A stretch of 64,000 nucleotides of DNA from NCBI GenBank assembly GCA_045636325.1, contig JAZTXH010000010.1, positions 43,109 through 107,108 of the forward strand. The letters are read 5' to 3'. The first letter of the stretch is position 1, and every line of letters begins with the position of its first letter. Both the position numbers and the translations under genes were made by a program. This document shows, piece after piece, positions 43,053 through 53,128 of the stretch. The notes under the pieces were generated by a model. The model did not search any database. It was not told the origin of the DNA and saw only the letters and a program-made list of their open reading frames with translations. Origin of the DNA: CAKSHP01 sp045636325. GTDB taxonomy: Bacteria; Bacillota; Clostridia; UBA1381; UMGS1253.

Positions 43053-44039
43053 ATGGGCATAAATACAAAGGATATTGAAAATCGCCATAAAATGAGACAA
43101 AAAACAAAGCAGAAAAGATTTACGTTAGTTGTTTCTTTTTTGTTTTTTATTATACTTGTGCTTACGGTTATGCTTGCATCTCTTTTAACACCTCTTTTTA
43201 ATGTACGTAAGGTAGTTGTTAAAGGGAATAACCTTGTGGAAGCGCAGGATGTTATAAATTCACTGGGTACAGATGAAAATTCAAAGGTATTTACCATTGA
43301 TAAAAAGCTGATGAAAAAAAGAGTGGAAACTCTTCCCTTTGTCAAAAACGCAAAAATACAGCGCAGAATATGGGGAAGCGTGATAGTTGAAATTGAAGAA
43401 TCAAAGGTCAGCGGATATATTATGAGTGGCAAAAATGCGGTTTTGTTTGATGAAATGGGCAAAATCGTAAATGTTATGGGTGAAGAGCCGGAAGGTTTTA
43501 CTGAAATTACAGGTTGCAGCCTTGCATCAGAAAACGTAGGCGAAAAAATAAATGTTGGTTCTAATGAAAAAGCAAATGTAATTCTTATGTTCACAAAGGC
43601 TTTTGATGATGCAGGTATAACAGATAAAATGTCAAATGTTAATATGGAGGATATATTAAATGTAACGGGTATATACGATAACCGTTACGATATTATATTT
43701 GGAGATTCAGCTTCCATTGACAGTAAAATTGCGATAATGACAAAAGCTATTGGACATAATGCAGAAAATGAAATGGGCACTGTTGATTTAAGAATTTTAG
43801 GCAATGCCTATATTAAGCCCGAAAGAACCTTTGTTAAAAATGTACTTTCTGGGGTTGATGAAGAAAAAGAAGAAGCTTCAGGTGAAGAAAACGGTGAAAA
43901 TGAACCAGATGGCGAAAATGAAGCCGAAGAGGAAACATCTGAAGAAACCAGACAGGATACAAGGGAACAGTTAGAAGAAAATAATTCAGAAGATACCAGT
44001 GGCGAAGAGAATGGTGAAAATGAAACCAGCGAAGAATAA
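43053..44039 (+). CDS. divIB: Cell division protein DivIB/FtsQ with acidic tail
   Basis: 328 residues. A basic cytoplasmic N-terminus, one membrane helix (about 28-48), and a POTRA domain (LFNVRKVVVKGNNLVEAQDV) followed by the beta domain. The last ~55 residues are almost all Glu, Asn, Ser and Thr, with SGEENGENE twice. DivIB stabilises the FtsL-DivIC complex. The acidic tail is unusual in length. Confidence 0.88.
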   Translation: MGINTKDIENRHKMRQKTKQKRFTLVVSFLFFIILVLTVMLASLLTPLFNVRKVVVKGNNLVEAQDVINSLGTDENSKVFTIDKKLMKKRVETLPFVKNAKIQRRIWGSVIVEIEESKVSGYIMSGKNAVLFDEMGKIVNVMGEEPEGFTEITGCSLASENVGEKINVGSNEKANVILMFTKAFDDAGITDKMSNVNMEDILNVTGIYDNRYDIIFGDSASIDSKIAIMTKAIGHNAENEMGTVDLRILGNAYIKPERTFVKNVLSGVDEEKEEASGEENGENEPDGENEAEEETSEETRQDTREQLEENNSEDTSGEENGENETSEE

Positions 44040-44073
44040 GTCAGTAAACTTTTAATGCCTGAAGGGGATACAA

Positions 44074-44820
44074 ATGAATAAAAGGGAATATTTAAAAGCG
44101 CAGATTTCTATCGGAATTCTGTGTGCTGCACTTGCGTTTATGGTAACGATTCAGTGCAAAAGCGTAAAAATAAATAAAACAAACATGACTCTTACCAAAG
44201 AGCAGGAAAATAATATCTTAAGGGAAGAAAATGCAACACTTAAAACTAAAAATGCAGATTTGGATATTAAGGTAAAGTCATTGCAGAATGATGTTGAAGA
44301 ATACAGAAAGGCCGCTGAAGAAAGCGGAAATTATTCTGATGCTTTAATAAGTCAGTTAAGACGCGCCGAAGTAATGGCGGGACTTTCCAACGTAAGCGGG
44401 GAAGGCATAAAAGTAACGCTTTTTGACAGTGAAAAGAAAAGCACCGGAGAAGACGAAATTGAGGAATTTATAATTCATGACAGTGATTTAAGACTTGTGA
44501 TAACAGAGCTTGCCGCCGCAGGCGGGGAGGCCTTTAGTATAAATGGGCAAAGAATAGTTTCTGTCTCTCCGATAAGATGTGTCGGGCCTGTTATAACGAT
44601 TAATGAAGTAAAAACAGCACCGCCTTTTGAAATTCTTGCCATAGGCGACAAAAAGACTCTTGAGGCGGCGGTTAATATGAGAGGCGGAATTGCGGATATG
44701 TTTTCAGCCTACGGAATAAAGGTTGAAGTTAAAACATCCGACAGAATAGATATACCCATGTATACGGGTGTGTTTAAAAATATTTATGCTCTCCCGAGCG
44801 GAGAGGGGGAAAATCGATGA
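44074..44820 (+). CDS. DUF881 protein
   Basis: 248 residues. N-terminal membrane helix (about 10-25), a coiled coil (to about 90), then the DUF881 domain with LSNVSGEGIKVTL, DLRLVITELAAAGGEAFSI and GPVITINEV. DUF881 genes lie beside sbp and ftsZ in many Gram-positives and are linked to division or sporulation. It overlaps sbp by 4 nt. Confidence 0.9.
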   Translation: MNKREYLKAQISIGILCAALAFMVTIQCKSVKINKTNMTLTKEQENNILREENATLKTKNADLDIKVKSLQNDVEEYRKAAEESGNYSDALISQLRRAEVMAGLSNVSGEGIKVTLFDSEKKSTGEDEIEEFIIHDSDLRLVITELAAAGGEAFSINGQRIVSVSPIRCVGPVITINEVKTAPPFEILAIGDKKTLEAAVNMRGGIADMFSAYGIKVEVKTSDRIDIPMYTGVFKNIYALPSGEGENR

Positions 44821-45191
44821 TTGGTGCGCTGATAGGATGCATAACAGGTGTTGTGCTGGCATTGATTTTTAATATTAATATTCCGAATGCCTACGCCGTT
44901 TACAGCGGCGGCGCAATTTTAGCAGTTCTTGATTGTGTTATAGGAGCGCTTGTTTTCGTGAAGGAGAAAAAATTTAATTTAAAAGTTTTGGCAGTGGGAA
45001 TAATTTTTAACAGTATTACTGCAATCCTACTGATAATTATTGGAAATTTAATAGGTTTAGAGTTAATTTTTGCCGTAATATTATGGTTTGGAGCAAAAAT
45101 TTTTAAAAAAATTTCAATAATTCAAAAATTTCTCTTGAATAAATGTGAAAAAAAGGTTACAATAGAAGAGGAAAGATTACAAATGGATTAA
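44817..45191 (+). CDS. sbp: Small basic protein Sbp (DUF1290)
   Basis: 124 residues with about three membrane helices (GALIGCITGVVLALIF, IPNAYAVYSGGAILAVLDCV and a third near 75-95). The Sbp family is known next to ftsZ. Its function is unclear. The start ATG overlaps the DUF881 stop, indicating coupled translation. Confidence 0.85.
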   Translation: MIGALIGCITGVVLALIFNINIPNAYAVYSGGAILAVLDCVIGALVFVKEKKFNLKVLAVGIIFNSITAILLIIIGNLIGLELIFAVILWFGAKIFKKISIIQKFLLNKCEKKVTIEEERLQMD

Positions 45192-45231
45192 AATTAAATT
45201 ACATATGAATTGCAAAGGGAGGAACTTAGAA

Positions 45232-46326
45232 GTGTTTGATATTGATGTTGAAGAAGGCAATGTTGCCAAAATTAAAGTTGTTGGTGTCGGTGGCGGCGGT
45301 AATAATGCGGTTAACAGAATGATTGATGCAGGTGTTCGTTGTGTGGATTTTATTTCTGTTAATACAGATGCACAGGTTTTGAAACTTTCTAAAGCTGATG
45401 TTACCCTGCAGATTGGCGAAAAGCTTACACGTGGGCTTGGCGCAGGTGCAAATCCTGAAATCGGTGAAAAAGCGGCGCAGGAAAGCTCAGATGAAATTGA
45501 AAATGTATTAAAGGGTGCAGACATGGTATTTATTACTGCTGGTATGGGTGGCGGTACAGGTACAGGTGCGGCTGCTGTTATTGCAGGAATCGCTAAAAGA
45601 ATGGGCATATTAACTGTTGGTATAGTTACAAAGCCGTTTACATTTGAGGGCCGTCCCCGTATGGCAAAGGCTGAAGCGGGCATAAAGGCTCTTAAAGAAA
45701 ATGTGGATGCTATTATGACAATTCCTAATGATAATCTGTTAAACATTATTCAGAAGGATACTACTATTGAAGCAACATTCCTTATGGCTGACGATATACT
45801 GCGTCAGGGCGTCCAGGGTATCAGCGATATGATTGTTGGCTCAGGTTACATAAATGCCGACTTTGCAGATGTTAAGAAAACTATGCAGAATTCAGGCGTT
45901 GCTCATATGGGCGTTGGTATCGCAACTGGTGAAAACAAAGCTTCCGAGGCTGTTAAGAGTGCTATCGAAAGTCCGCTTCTTGAAACTTCTATCAATGGGG
46001 CATGCAATGTGCTTGTTAACATTACAGGAGGTAAGAAGCTTAGCATGTTTGAAGCAAATCAGGTTATGCAGGTTGCAAACGAGTTGGTTGACACAGATGC
46101 AGATATTATCTTCGGAGTTGTTATTGATGAAAACCTTGATGATGAAATAAGAGTAACAGTTGTTGCAACAGGTTTTGACAATCCTCACCTTCGCACAGAT
46201 GTTTTTAGAGACATTATGAATGGCGAAAAAACTGCTACAACCAGCGACCTTGGTGCAGAATTTGATACAAAAGTTGATTTTGAAATTGACGATATAGATA
46301 TACCCACTTTTTTAAAGAATAAATAA
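45232..46326 (+). CDS. ftsZ: Cell division protein FtsZ
   Basis: 364 residues. The GTP loop is GGGTGTGAAAVIA; KVVGVGGGGNNAVNRMI, FVSVNTD-like FISVNTDAQ and the T7 segment LMADDILRQGVQGISD are present. The C-terminal peptide DIPTFLKNK binds FtsA/SepF-type partners. GGGAGG is 9 nt before the GTG at 45232; the ATG at 45205 overlaps it. Last gene of the dcw cluster, with a terminator. Confidence 0.97.
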   Translation: MFDIDVEEGNVAKIKVVGVGGGGNNAVNRMIDAGVRCVDFISVNTDAQVLKLSKADVTLQIGEKLTRGLGAGANPEIGEKAAQESSDEIENVLKGADMVFITAGMGGGTGTGAAAVIAGIAKRMGILTVGIVTKPFTFEGRPRMAKAEAGIKALKENVDAIMTIPNDNLLNIIQKDTTIEATFLMADDILRQGVQGISDMIVGSGYINADFADVKKTMQNSGVAHMGVGIATGENKASEAVKSAIESPLLETSINGACNVLVNITGGKKLSMFEANQVMQVANELVDTDADIIFGVVIDENLDDEIRVTVVATGFDNPHLRTDVFRDIMNGEKTATTSDLGAEFDTKVDFEIDDIDIPTFLKNK

Positions 46327-46331
46327 TCCGA

Positions 46332-46387
46332 TTAAAAGCCGTAAGCTAAGGAAAATCAAACTCCTCAGCTTAGGGCTTTTAATTTTT
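46332..46387 (+). terminator. Terminator of the dcw cluster
   Basis: TTAAAAGCC...TAAGCT...GGA pairs with TCC...AGCTTA..GGCTTTTAA (about 18 bp with small bulges), followed by T residues. Confidence 0.8.
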
Positions 46388-46435
46388 GTAAATTTGCACA
46401 TAATAAGCTTAAACAACAAAAAAGGATGATTTATT

Positions 46436-47185
46436 TTGAAATATGACGGTTATATTATATATTCAGATCTTGACAGGACACTCAGAGGGTCCGGGTGTAT
46501 AATATCAAAAAAGAATATGGAAAAAATAAAATACTTTACAGAAAACGGCGGGCGTTTTGCATTGGCAACCGGAAGAGGAGTAGAGCATGTATCAGAGCTT
46601 GGAATTGAATTTAATGCACCCCTTATTGCGGTTAACGGAACATATATTTACGATATACAAAAGGGTGAATGTATAAAGCAGTTTCCTATGCAAAACTGTA
46701 AGGACGCTTATGTGTATGCCTGCAAAAATTATAGCGTTGAAAGACTTATGGTTTTTTATGAAGATGAAGTCCGAAATGTGGATTTTTTTTCTGACGATTA
46801 TGAAGAACTGTTTTTGCGCCCTGTTTTAAAGATTGTTTATGTTTTTTCTAAAGAAGCCGATGCGTTGAAATTTCAGCATGAAATGGGAGAAAAATATTCA
46901 CACAAATATATTTTTGAACGCAGCTGGGAGGTGGGTGTTGAAATGCTTTGCAAAAACGCGGGCAAGGGTAGTAGTGTGAATTTCGTGCGTGAGTATTTAA
47001 AAGACAAAATCCATACTGTCATTTGTGTAGGCGATTTTGAAAATGATATTTCTATGATTTGCACCGCCGATATTGGAGTTGCAGTGGGAAATGCTATTGA
47101 AAGTGCAAAGTATGTAGCTAATGTAGTCAGCCCTGACTGTGATTCCGATGCGATTGTCTGGGTTATAGATAATCTTATAAAATAG
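46436..47185 (+). CDS. HAD-family phosphatase (Cof type)
   Basis: 249 residues. Catalytic motif SDLDRTLRGSG (DxDxT variant) at the N-terminus; TGRGVEHV and GDFENDISMI near the end are the other HAD motifs. A Cof-type cap domain lies between. Substrate, probably a sugar phosphate, is not readable. A TTG start, with AAAGGATGA ~10 nt upstream, is the only one that fits. Confidence 0.88.
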   Translation: MKYDGYIIYSDLDRTLRGSGCIISKKNMEKIKYFTENGGRFALATGRGVEHVSELGIEFNAPLIAVNGTYIYDIQKGECIKQFPMQNCKDAYVYACKNYSVERLMVFYEDEVRNVDFFSDDYEELFLRPVLKIVYVFSKEADALKFQHEMGEKYSHKYIFERSWEVGVEMLCKNAGKGSSVNFVREYLKDKIHTVICVGDFENDISMICTADIGVAVGNAIESAKYVANVVSPDCDSDAIVWVIDNLIK

Positions 47186-47189
47186 TTTA

Positions 47190-48170
47190 TTAATCGTAAA
47201 CTGCAGGGTCAAACATTTGATGCATTCTTTCGGTTTCACCGTTTAAATTCTTTTTTACAGTTACTCTATAGGGTTTTAAAAATTCAATAATATCGTAGAC
47301 GTCAATCCATATCTGTGAATTGGCGTCTTTTTGGCTTTCATCAAAAATAAGCTGAAGTCCGAAATGAAGATGGGGAATGTTTATGTTTTCGGTGTTTTCC
47401 TTTGTGCTGTATCCGGTCATGCCAAGATAACCTATAATATCGCCTGCGGTAATAATATCTCCGAGTTTGAAGTCTTTCGCATAGGGCTTATCTTTTCTTA
47501 AATGGGCATAGTAATAGTATCTGCCAGAGTCGCAGGAACGTATTCCAATACGCCAGCCACCGTATGTATTCCAACCAACCGCTTCAACTATTCCGCTTTC
47601 TACTGCTGCTATGGGAACTCCCTGGCTTGCGAGAAGGTCGTTGCCTAAGTGCGTTCGTTTGAAACCGTAGCTTCTGGATGCGCCGAAATCCCGATAATGA
47701 TTATAAGAATACCCTTCGGCAATGGGGTGAAAAGCTTTTACGCCGTATTTAACTTCAAATTCACCGTTCACATTTGTTTTGTAATATCCGATTAAACCGC
47801 CAAGAACGCATTTGTAGCCTTCGTAATAATAAGAAAAGTATTTGCTTTTTCCGCTTGCTTCAAAGGCAGTTGTACCTTTTTTTAGTTGGGAGGCCGCTTC
47901 GTCTGCCCATGCATTTTTATAATTTTTAAAATCCGGGCCGTGCTTGCAGGCAAGTATTGAAAGCAGGTCTATCCAGCTGATTTTTTTATCTGAGTTTACA
48001 GACTCGATATCAAGTTTTGCGCAGTATTTTAAAGCGCTTGCAGGCACTGAAAAGTCAAACCATTTAATATAATTGGTTTGTGTATTGTTTACTGGCAACG
48101 ACCGTTCTTTTGAAGGAATAAAAGGGATAAAGAATATAATAACAAATAAAATGATTTTTTTTAAAAGCAT
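47190..48170 (-). CDS. Secreted M23-family peptidase
   Basis: 326 residues. Signal-type N-terminus (LLKKIILFVIIFFIPFIP), then a helical region and a LytM/M23 domain with HLGNDL (zinc His and Asp), YYYAHL and HLHFG. It should cut peptidoglycan cross-links outside the membrane. GGAGG precedes the ATG at 48170; the longer frame to 48242 is unlikely. It runs divergently from the SpoIIM-like gene, and could be a sporulation or daughter-cell hydrolase. Confidence 0.88.
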   Translation of the reverse strand: MLLKKIILFVIIFFIPFIPSKERSLPVNNTQTNYIKWFDFSVPASALKYCAKLDIESVNSDKKISWIDLLSILACKHGPDFKNYKNAWADEAASQLKKGTTAFEASGKSKYFSYYYEGYKCVLGGLIGYYKTNVNGEFEVKYGVKAFHPIAEGYSYNHYRDFGASRSYGFKRTHLGNDLLASQGVPIAAVESGIVEAVGWNTYGGWRIGIRSCDSGRYYYYAHLRKDKPYAKDFKLGDIITAGDIIGYLGMTGYSTKENTENINIPHLHFGLQLIFDESQKDANSQIWIDVYDIIEFLKPYRVTVKKNLNGETERMHQMFDPAVYD

Positions 48171-48299
48171 ATATCCTCCAAAAAAAGTTGTTTTTAAAAT
48201 CGCTTTTTTACAATATATGCAATCCTGAGCCCTTAAAGACATAAAACGAAAAAATTATGCATATAACATAAACATAAAAGGCGCAGAGGAGGAAAATAA

Positions 48300-48911
48300 G
48301 TGATAAAAAAACAAAAGCAAAGTTTTTTTGATAATTATATAAGAGAAAATAAGACAAGATTTATAATTAATTTTTGTATGCTGTTTGCCGGAGCAATTTG
48401 CGGAAGCGTTCTGTTTTTGTATTCAGGCAGTACTGCAGGGTTTGCCGAAGAGGTAAAAATATATATTGAAAGTGTGGAAAGCCTTTATACAAAACAGATT
48501 TTTATAAGCTCTTTAAAGGATGCGGGCATTATGTGCGCAGCTTTCTTTATGTGCGCTCTTTTTTACATAGGGGAGTTTTTGTGTCCGGGGTATGTGTTTT
48601 TACGCTCTGCGGCATCAGGCTTTTGCGCCTGTGCGGTTATAGGAGCATTCGGCGTGGGAAAGGGGATAATGATTTTAACATCGCTTGTTCCGGCAAATGT
48701 GTTTTATTTTACCGGAGCAGTTATATTTTCTGTTGAAACTGCAAAACAGAGTAGGTTTATGGGAGGAGGATTTGATAAACGAGCAAAAAACAGGTCGTTT
48801 ATATCCTATATTATTACTGCAATACTTCCCGTATTATTCATTTTTTTAGGTTGCGTTGTGGAAAGTTTCTGTGTGCCATACCTTATGTTGTGGTGCTTAA
48901 AAAAAATTTAA
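48300..48911 (+). CDS. spoIIM: SpoIIM-like membrane protein
   Basis: 203 residues with four to five helices. FIGEFLCPGYVFLRSAASGF-like segments and the final GCVVESFCVPYLML resemble the SpoIIM/DUF95 fold. SpoIIM with SpoIID and SpoIIP degrades septal wall during engulfment. GAGGAGG precedes the GTG start. The divergent M23 peptidase and the nearby xerD are a common clostridial neighbourhood. Confidence 0.75.
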   Translation: MIKKQKQSFFDNYIRENKTRFIINFCMLFAGAICGSVLFLYSGSTAGFAEEVKIYIESVESLYTKQIFISSLKDAGIMCAAFFMCALFYIGEFLCPGYVFLRSAASGFCACAVIGAFGVGKGIMILTSLVPANVFYFTGAVIFSVETAKQSRFMGGGFDKRAKNRSFISYIITAILPVLFIFLGCVVESFCVPYLMLWCLKKI

Positions 48912-49066
48912 AAAAATTATAAAAAACACTGTACAAAACGAAAAAAATGCTGTACAATAAAAAATACGACGCTAATTTTGGCGAAAAAATACAGACATAA
49001 TTACATATGAGACATAGATTATAATAAACAAATGTGAAAAAAATCGAAAAGGAGCAGTTGGTTTAA

Positions 49067-49948
49067 ATGACCAAATATGAAGAAGAATTTTCAATGTATC
49101 TGACAGATGAGAAAAAGTTGTCCGAAATTACGCTTTTGTCTTACAGACGGGATTTAGACAGATTTTTTGAATATTTGGATACAAAAAACATTGATGACAT
49201 AAAAAAGTCAAATAAAACAGTAGTGCTTACATATTTGCTTAAGCTTCAGAAGGATGGAAAGAAAAGTGCAACCATTTCCCGCCAGCTTGCATCTATCAGA
49301 GCGTATTTCGGATATCTTAATCGGAGCGGGCTTATTAAAAAAGACCCTACAATAGGAGTTGAGGCGCCTAAAGCAGAAAAGAAAATTCCTGAAATTTTAA
49401 CGGAAGAAGAAATAAATCTTTTATTGGCCCTGCCGGCAGGTAAGGATTTAAAGGGAATAAGAGACAAAGCTATGCTTGAGGTTTTGTATGCAAGCGGTAT
49501 AAGAGTAAGTGAATTGGTTAATTTAAATATAGCAGACATTAATTTGGATATGGGCTTTCTGCATTGCAGAAACGGTAAGGAAAGAATAGTTCCGCTGGGG
49601 AGTATAGCTCTGAATGCTTTAAACAACTATGTTTCCGGTGTAAGGGAGTATATGATTAAAGAGGCAGATGAAAAAGCGCTGTTTGTTAATGTTAACGGCA
49701 AGCGTATGACGCGTCAGGGCTTCTGGAAGGTTGTAAAACATTATGCGGAAGCGGCGGGAATTAAAAAGGATATTACTCCTCACACATTAAGGCATAGCTT
49801 TGCAGCTCACCTTTTGGAAAACGGGGCAGATTTAAAATCTGTTTCTGAGATGCTTGGCCACAGTGATATTTCCTCAGCTCAGATATATTCAAGGCTTATG
49901 AAAAACAGAATAAGAGATGTGTATAAAAAAGCTCATCCGAGAGCGTAA
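49067..49948 (+). CDS. xerD: Tyrosine recombinase XerD
   Basis: 293 residues, the standard Xer length. Core-binding N-terminal domain, then the catalytic residues: Arg in SGIRVSEL, Lys in NGKERIVPL, HTLRHSFA, LGHSDI and the Tyr in QIYSRL. It resolves chromosome dimers at dif. Not part of the accessory region, so it is housekeeping. Confidence 0.92.
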   Translation: MTKYEEEFSMYLTDEKKLSEITLLSYRRDLDRFFEYLDTKNIDDIKKSNKTVVLTYLLKLQKDGKKSATISRQLASIRAYFGYLNRSGLIKKDPTIGVEAPKAEKKIPEILTEEEINLLLALPAGKDLKGIRDKAMLEVLYASGIRVSELVNLNIADINLDMGFLHCRNGKERIVPLGSIALNALNNYVSGVREYMIKEADEKALFVNVNGKRMTRQGFWKVVKHYAEAAGIKKDITPHTLRHSFAAHLLENGADLKSVSEMLGHSDISSAQIYSRLMKNRIRDVYKKAHPRA

Positions 49949-49984
49949 ATTTATAAAAAACTAATTTGAAGGGAGAATTGCGAA

Positions 49985-50407
49985 ATGGAAGTAAAAAGAG
50001 AAAATATCGATAAGATTTTAGAGGTTGTAACCCAGACTACAAAAACTGCAATAAAAAAATCAGGTGAAGCAGTGGAAATTACAAAAATCAGACTTTCAAT
50101 AAACTCTGATAAAGCAAAAATAAAAGAGCTTAAATTACAGGTTGGAGATCTTATGTATGAGGCATATAACGGAAATTCTTCAAGCGGAGACGAAATTGAA
50201 GAGCTTTTAAAAGAAATAAGTGAGCTCTACGGTGAAATAGAGAATAAAGAGCAGCAGATTGCTCAGCTTAAAAATCTTACCCGTTGCCCCAAATGCGGAG
50301 CAAATAATGAGCGGGATGCGTTTTTCTGCAAAAAATGTGCAGCAGAGCTGAAAAAAGAAGAAAGCTTTACAGAAGATGTAATTATTGAACAGGAAGAACA
50401 ATATTAA
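49985..50407 (+). CDS. Coiled-coil protein with a zinc ribbon
   Basis: 140 residues. A Lys/Glu-rich coiled coil covers most of it (about 25-95). The zinc ribbon is RCPKCGANN plus FCKKCAAEL. Acidic end. No enzyme motif. Similar small proteins occur in many Firmicutes with unknown role. It follows xerD by 36 nt. Confidence 0.65.
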   Translation: MEVKRENIDKILEVVTQTTKTAIKKSGEAVEITKIRLSINSDKAKIKELKLQVGDLMYEAYNGNSSSGDEIEELLKEISELYGEIENKEQQIAQLKNLTRCPKCGANNERDAFFCKKCAAELKKEESFTEDVIIEQEEQY

Positions 50408-50416
50408 AAAATTATG

Positions 50417-50452
50417 CAGCCGTAAAAAGTAAATTTTTACGGCTGTTTTTTA
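50417..50452 (+). terminator. Terminator after the zinc-ribbon gene
   Basis: AGCCGTAAAAA and TTTTTACGGCT pair perfectly and are followed by GTTTTTTA. Confidence 0.85.
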
Positions 50453-50583
50453 TTATCGTGGCATTATCTATCCGAACCTGTATTAAAATAATAAAATTTA
50501 TCAATATTTTAGGCTGCGTCATTGATAGGTGTTTGCAATTGTTTTGTCTTACGCAAAAAAAATTAAAAAATGTGTTAAAATCC

Positions 50584-50612
50584 TTGTAATTGCTTAAAAT
50601 GTGTAGTATAAT
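50584..50612 (+). promoter_or_regulatory. Sigma-A promoter of the apgM-type gene
   Basis: TTGTAA (50584-50589), a 17-bp spacer, TATAAT (50607-50612). The rest of the gap 50453-50583 shows nothing recognisable. Confidence 0.7.
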
Positions 50613-50702
50613 AGTTTAATGGTATACTGTAGTTGGTATTGCCTTTAAATAATTAGGTTTAATGCTTTGTTGCCGCAATGTGTGGCAGAATGGAGTAAGC
50701 TT

Positions 50703-51911
<1,209 letters not shown>

Positions 51912-51976
51912 AACTACATAATAAAAAATTAATATACGAAATTAAAAAATAAATATACTAAAGGAGGCAATGCAAA

Positions 51977-53128
51977 ATGAGTAAAGATACGGGTAAAAAA
52001 ATTCTTATAGGTTTGTGTGTTATTATTGTTCTGTGTCTTGCATATTTTGTTCTGCCTAAGGCATTAGTGATTTTTTTACCGTTTATTTTAGCATATATTT
52101 TCTCACTTATATTAAATCCTGCGGTCATGTTTGTAAACCGCAAGCTTAAGCTTCCAAAAAGGCTTGCCGCGGGTATTTTAACCCTTGTGTTTGTGTGCGT
52201 AATAGGATTTCTGATTTATTACTTATCTTTCAGAGTTGTGCTCTACGTTCAGGACTTGGTTGAAAACTGGGAAAATATTAAGGCTTATTGGGTTGGTGTG
52301 GGAAACGATGTTTATGAACGCTTTAACGGAATGTATGCATCATCATCACCGGAGATGCAAAATGTGTTAAACATTGCCTATGAAACCATGATTGAAGAGT
52401 TAAAGGCATTGTTTGCACCGCTTGCAAATGCTGTTATAAGCTTTACAACAAGCTTTGCAATGAAGCTTCCCAGTGCAATAATATTTACGGTTGTTATGTT
52501 TCTGGCAACATATTTTATACTGTCAGAAAATGAGCTGATTGTAGGTCTTATTGAAAAAATTTTCGGCACAAAAGTAATAAATCGGGTACGCTCGGTTTAT
52601 AAAGATATGATGAAAGCTTTGGGCGGATATGTAAGAGCGCAGCTTCTTATTATGTCAATAGTAAGCATACCGCTTATGATAGGGCTTTATTTTGCAAAGG
52701 TTAAAAGCTTTGTGCTTATTGCAATTTTGATTGCAGTGTTTGATGCATTGCCTGTGTTCGGTTCGGGTGCGGTTTTGATTCCCTGGGCGGCATACGGCTT
52801 GATTACAGAAAACTATGGGTTGAGCATTATAATGATTGTGCTTTATTTTGTTGTTATAATAGCAAGGCAATTACTTGAACCCAAAATCGTAGGTGAGCAC
52901 ATTGGTGTTCCACCCATATTTACGTTGATTTCTATGTATGCAGGTCTTAAAATTTTCGGCATTGTGGGAATGGTTTTAGGTCCTGTGTTCATATTGATTA
53001 TAAGGAATTTACACAAGTCGGGAGCATTTTCAATGCATCGCATGAAAGCTTGCGGTGATTGTGAAAAATGCGATAAGGAGGAAAAAAATCCGGCTGAAGA
53101 TAAGAAAGGTGATACTGATGGACAATAA
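51977..53128 (+). CDS. AI-2E family membrane protein
   Basis: 383 residues with seven to eight helices in the usual AI-2E (PurR-regulated permease) layout: N-terminal hairpin, a soluble middle, then helices with GSGAVLIPWAAYGLI and LEPKIVGEHIGVPPIFTL. Substrate unknown. The C-terminus has CGDCEKCDKEEK, a possible metal site. It overlaps metG by 8 nt. Confidence 0.85.
   Translation: MSKDTGKKILIGLCVIIVLCLAYFVLPKALVIFLPFILAYIFSLILNPAVMFVNRKLKLPKRLAAGILTLVFVCVIGFLIYYLSFRVVLYVQDLVENWENIKAYWVGVGNDVYERFNGMYASSSPEMQNVLNIAYETMIEELKALFAPLANAVISFTTSFAMKLPSAIIFTVVMFLATYFILSENELIVGLIEKIFGTKVINRVRSVYKDMMKALGGYVRAQLLIMSIVSIPLMIGLYFAKVKSFVLIAILIAVFDALPVFGSGAVLIPWAAYGLITENYGLSIIMIVLYFVVIIARQLLEPKIVGEHIGVPPIFTLISMYAGLKIFGIVGMVLGPVFILIIRNLHKSGAFSMHRMKACGDCEKCDKEEKNPAEDKKGDTDGQ

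Noticed and set aside
49067..49948. XerD as the integrase of a mobile element
   Set aside because: Standard Xer length and features, housekeeping neighbours, far from the accessory segment.
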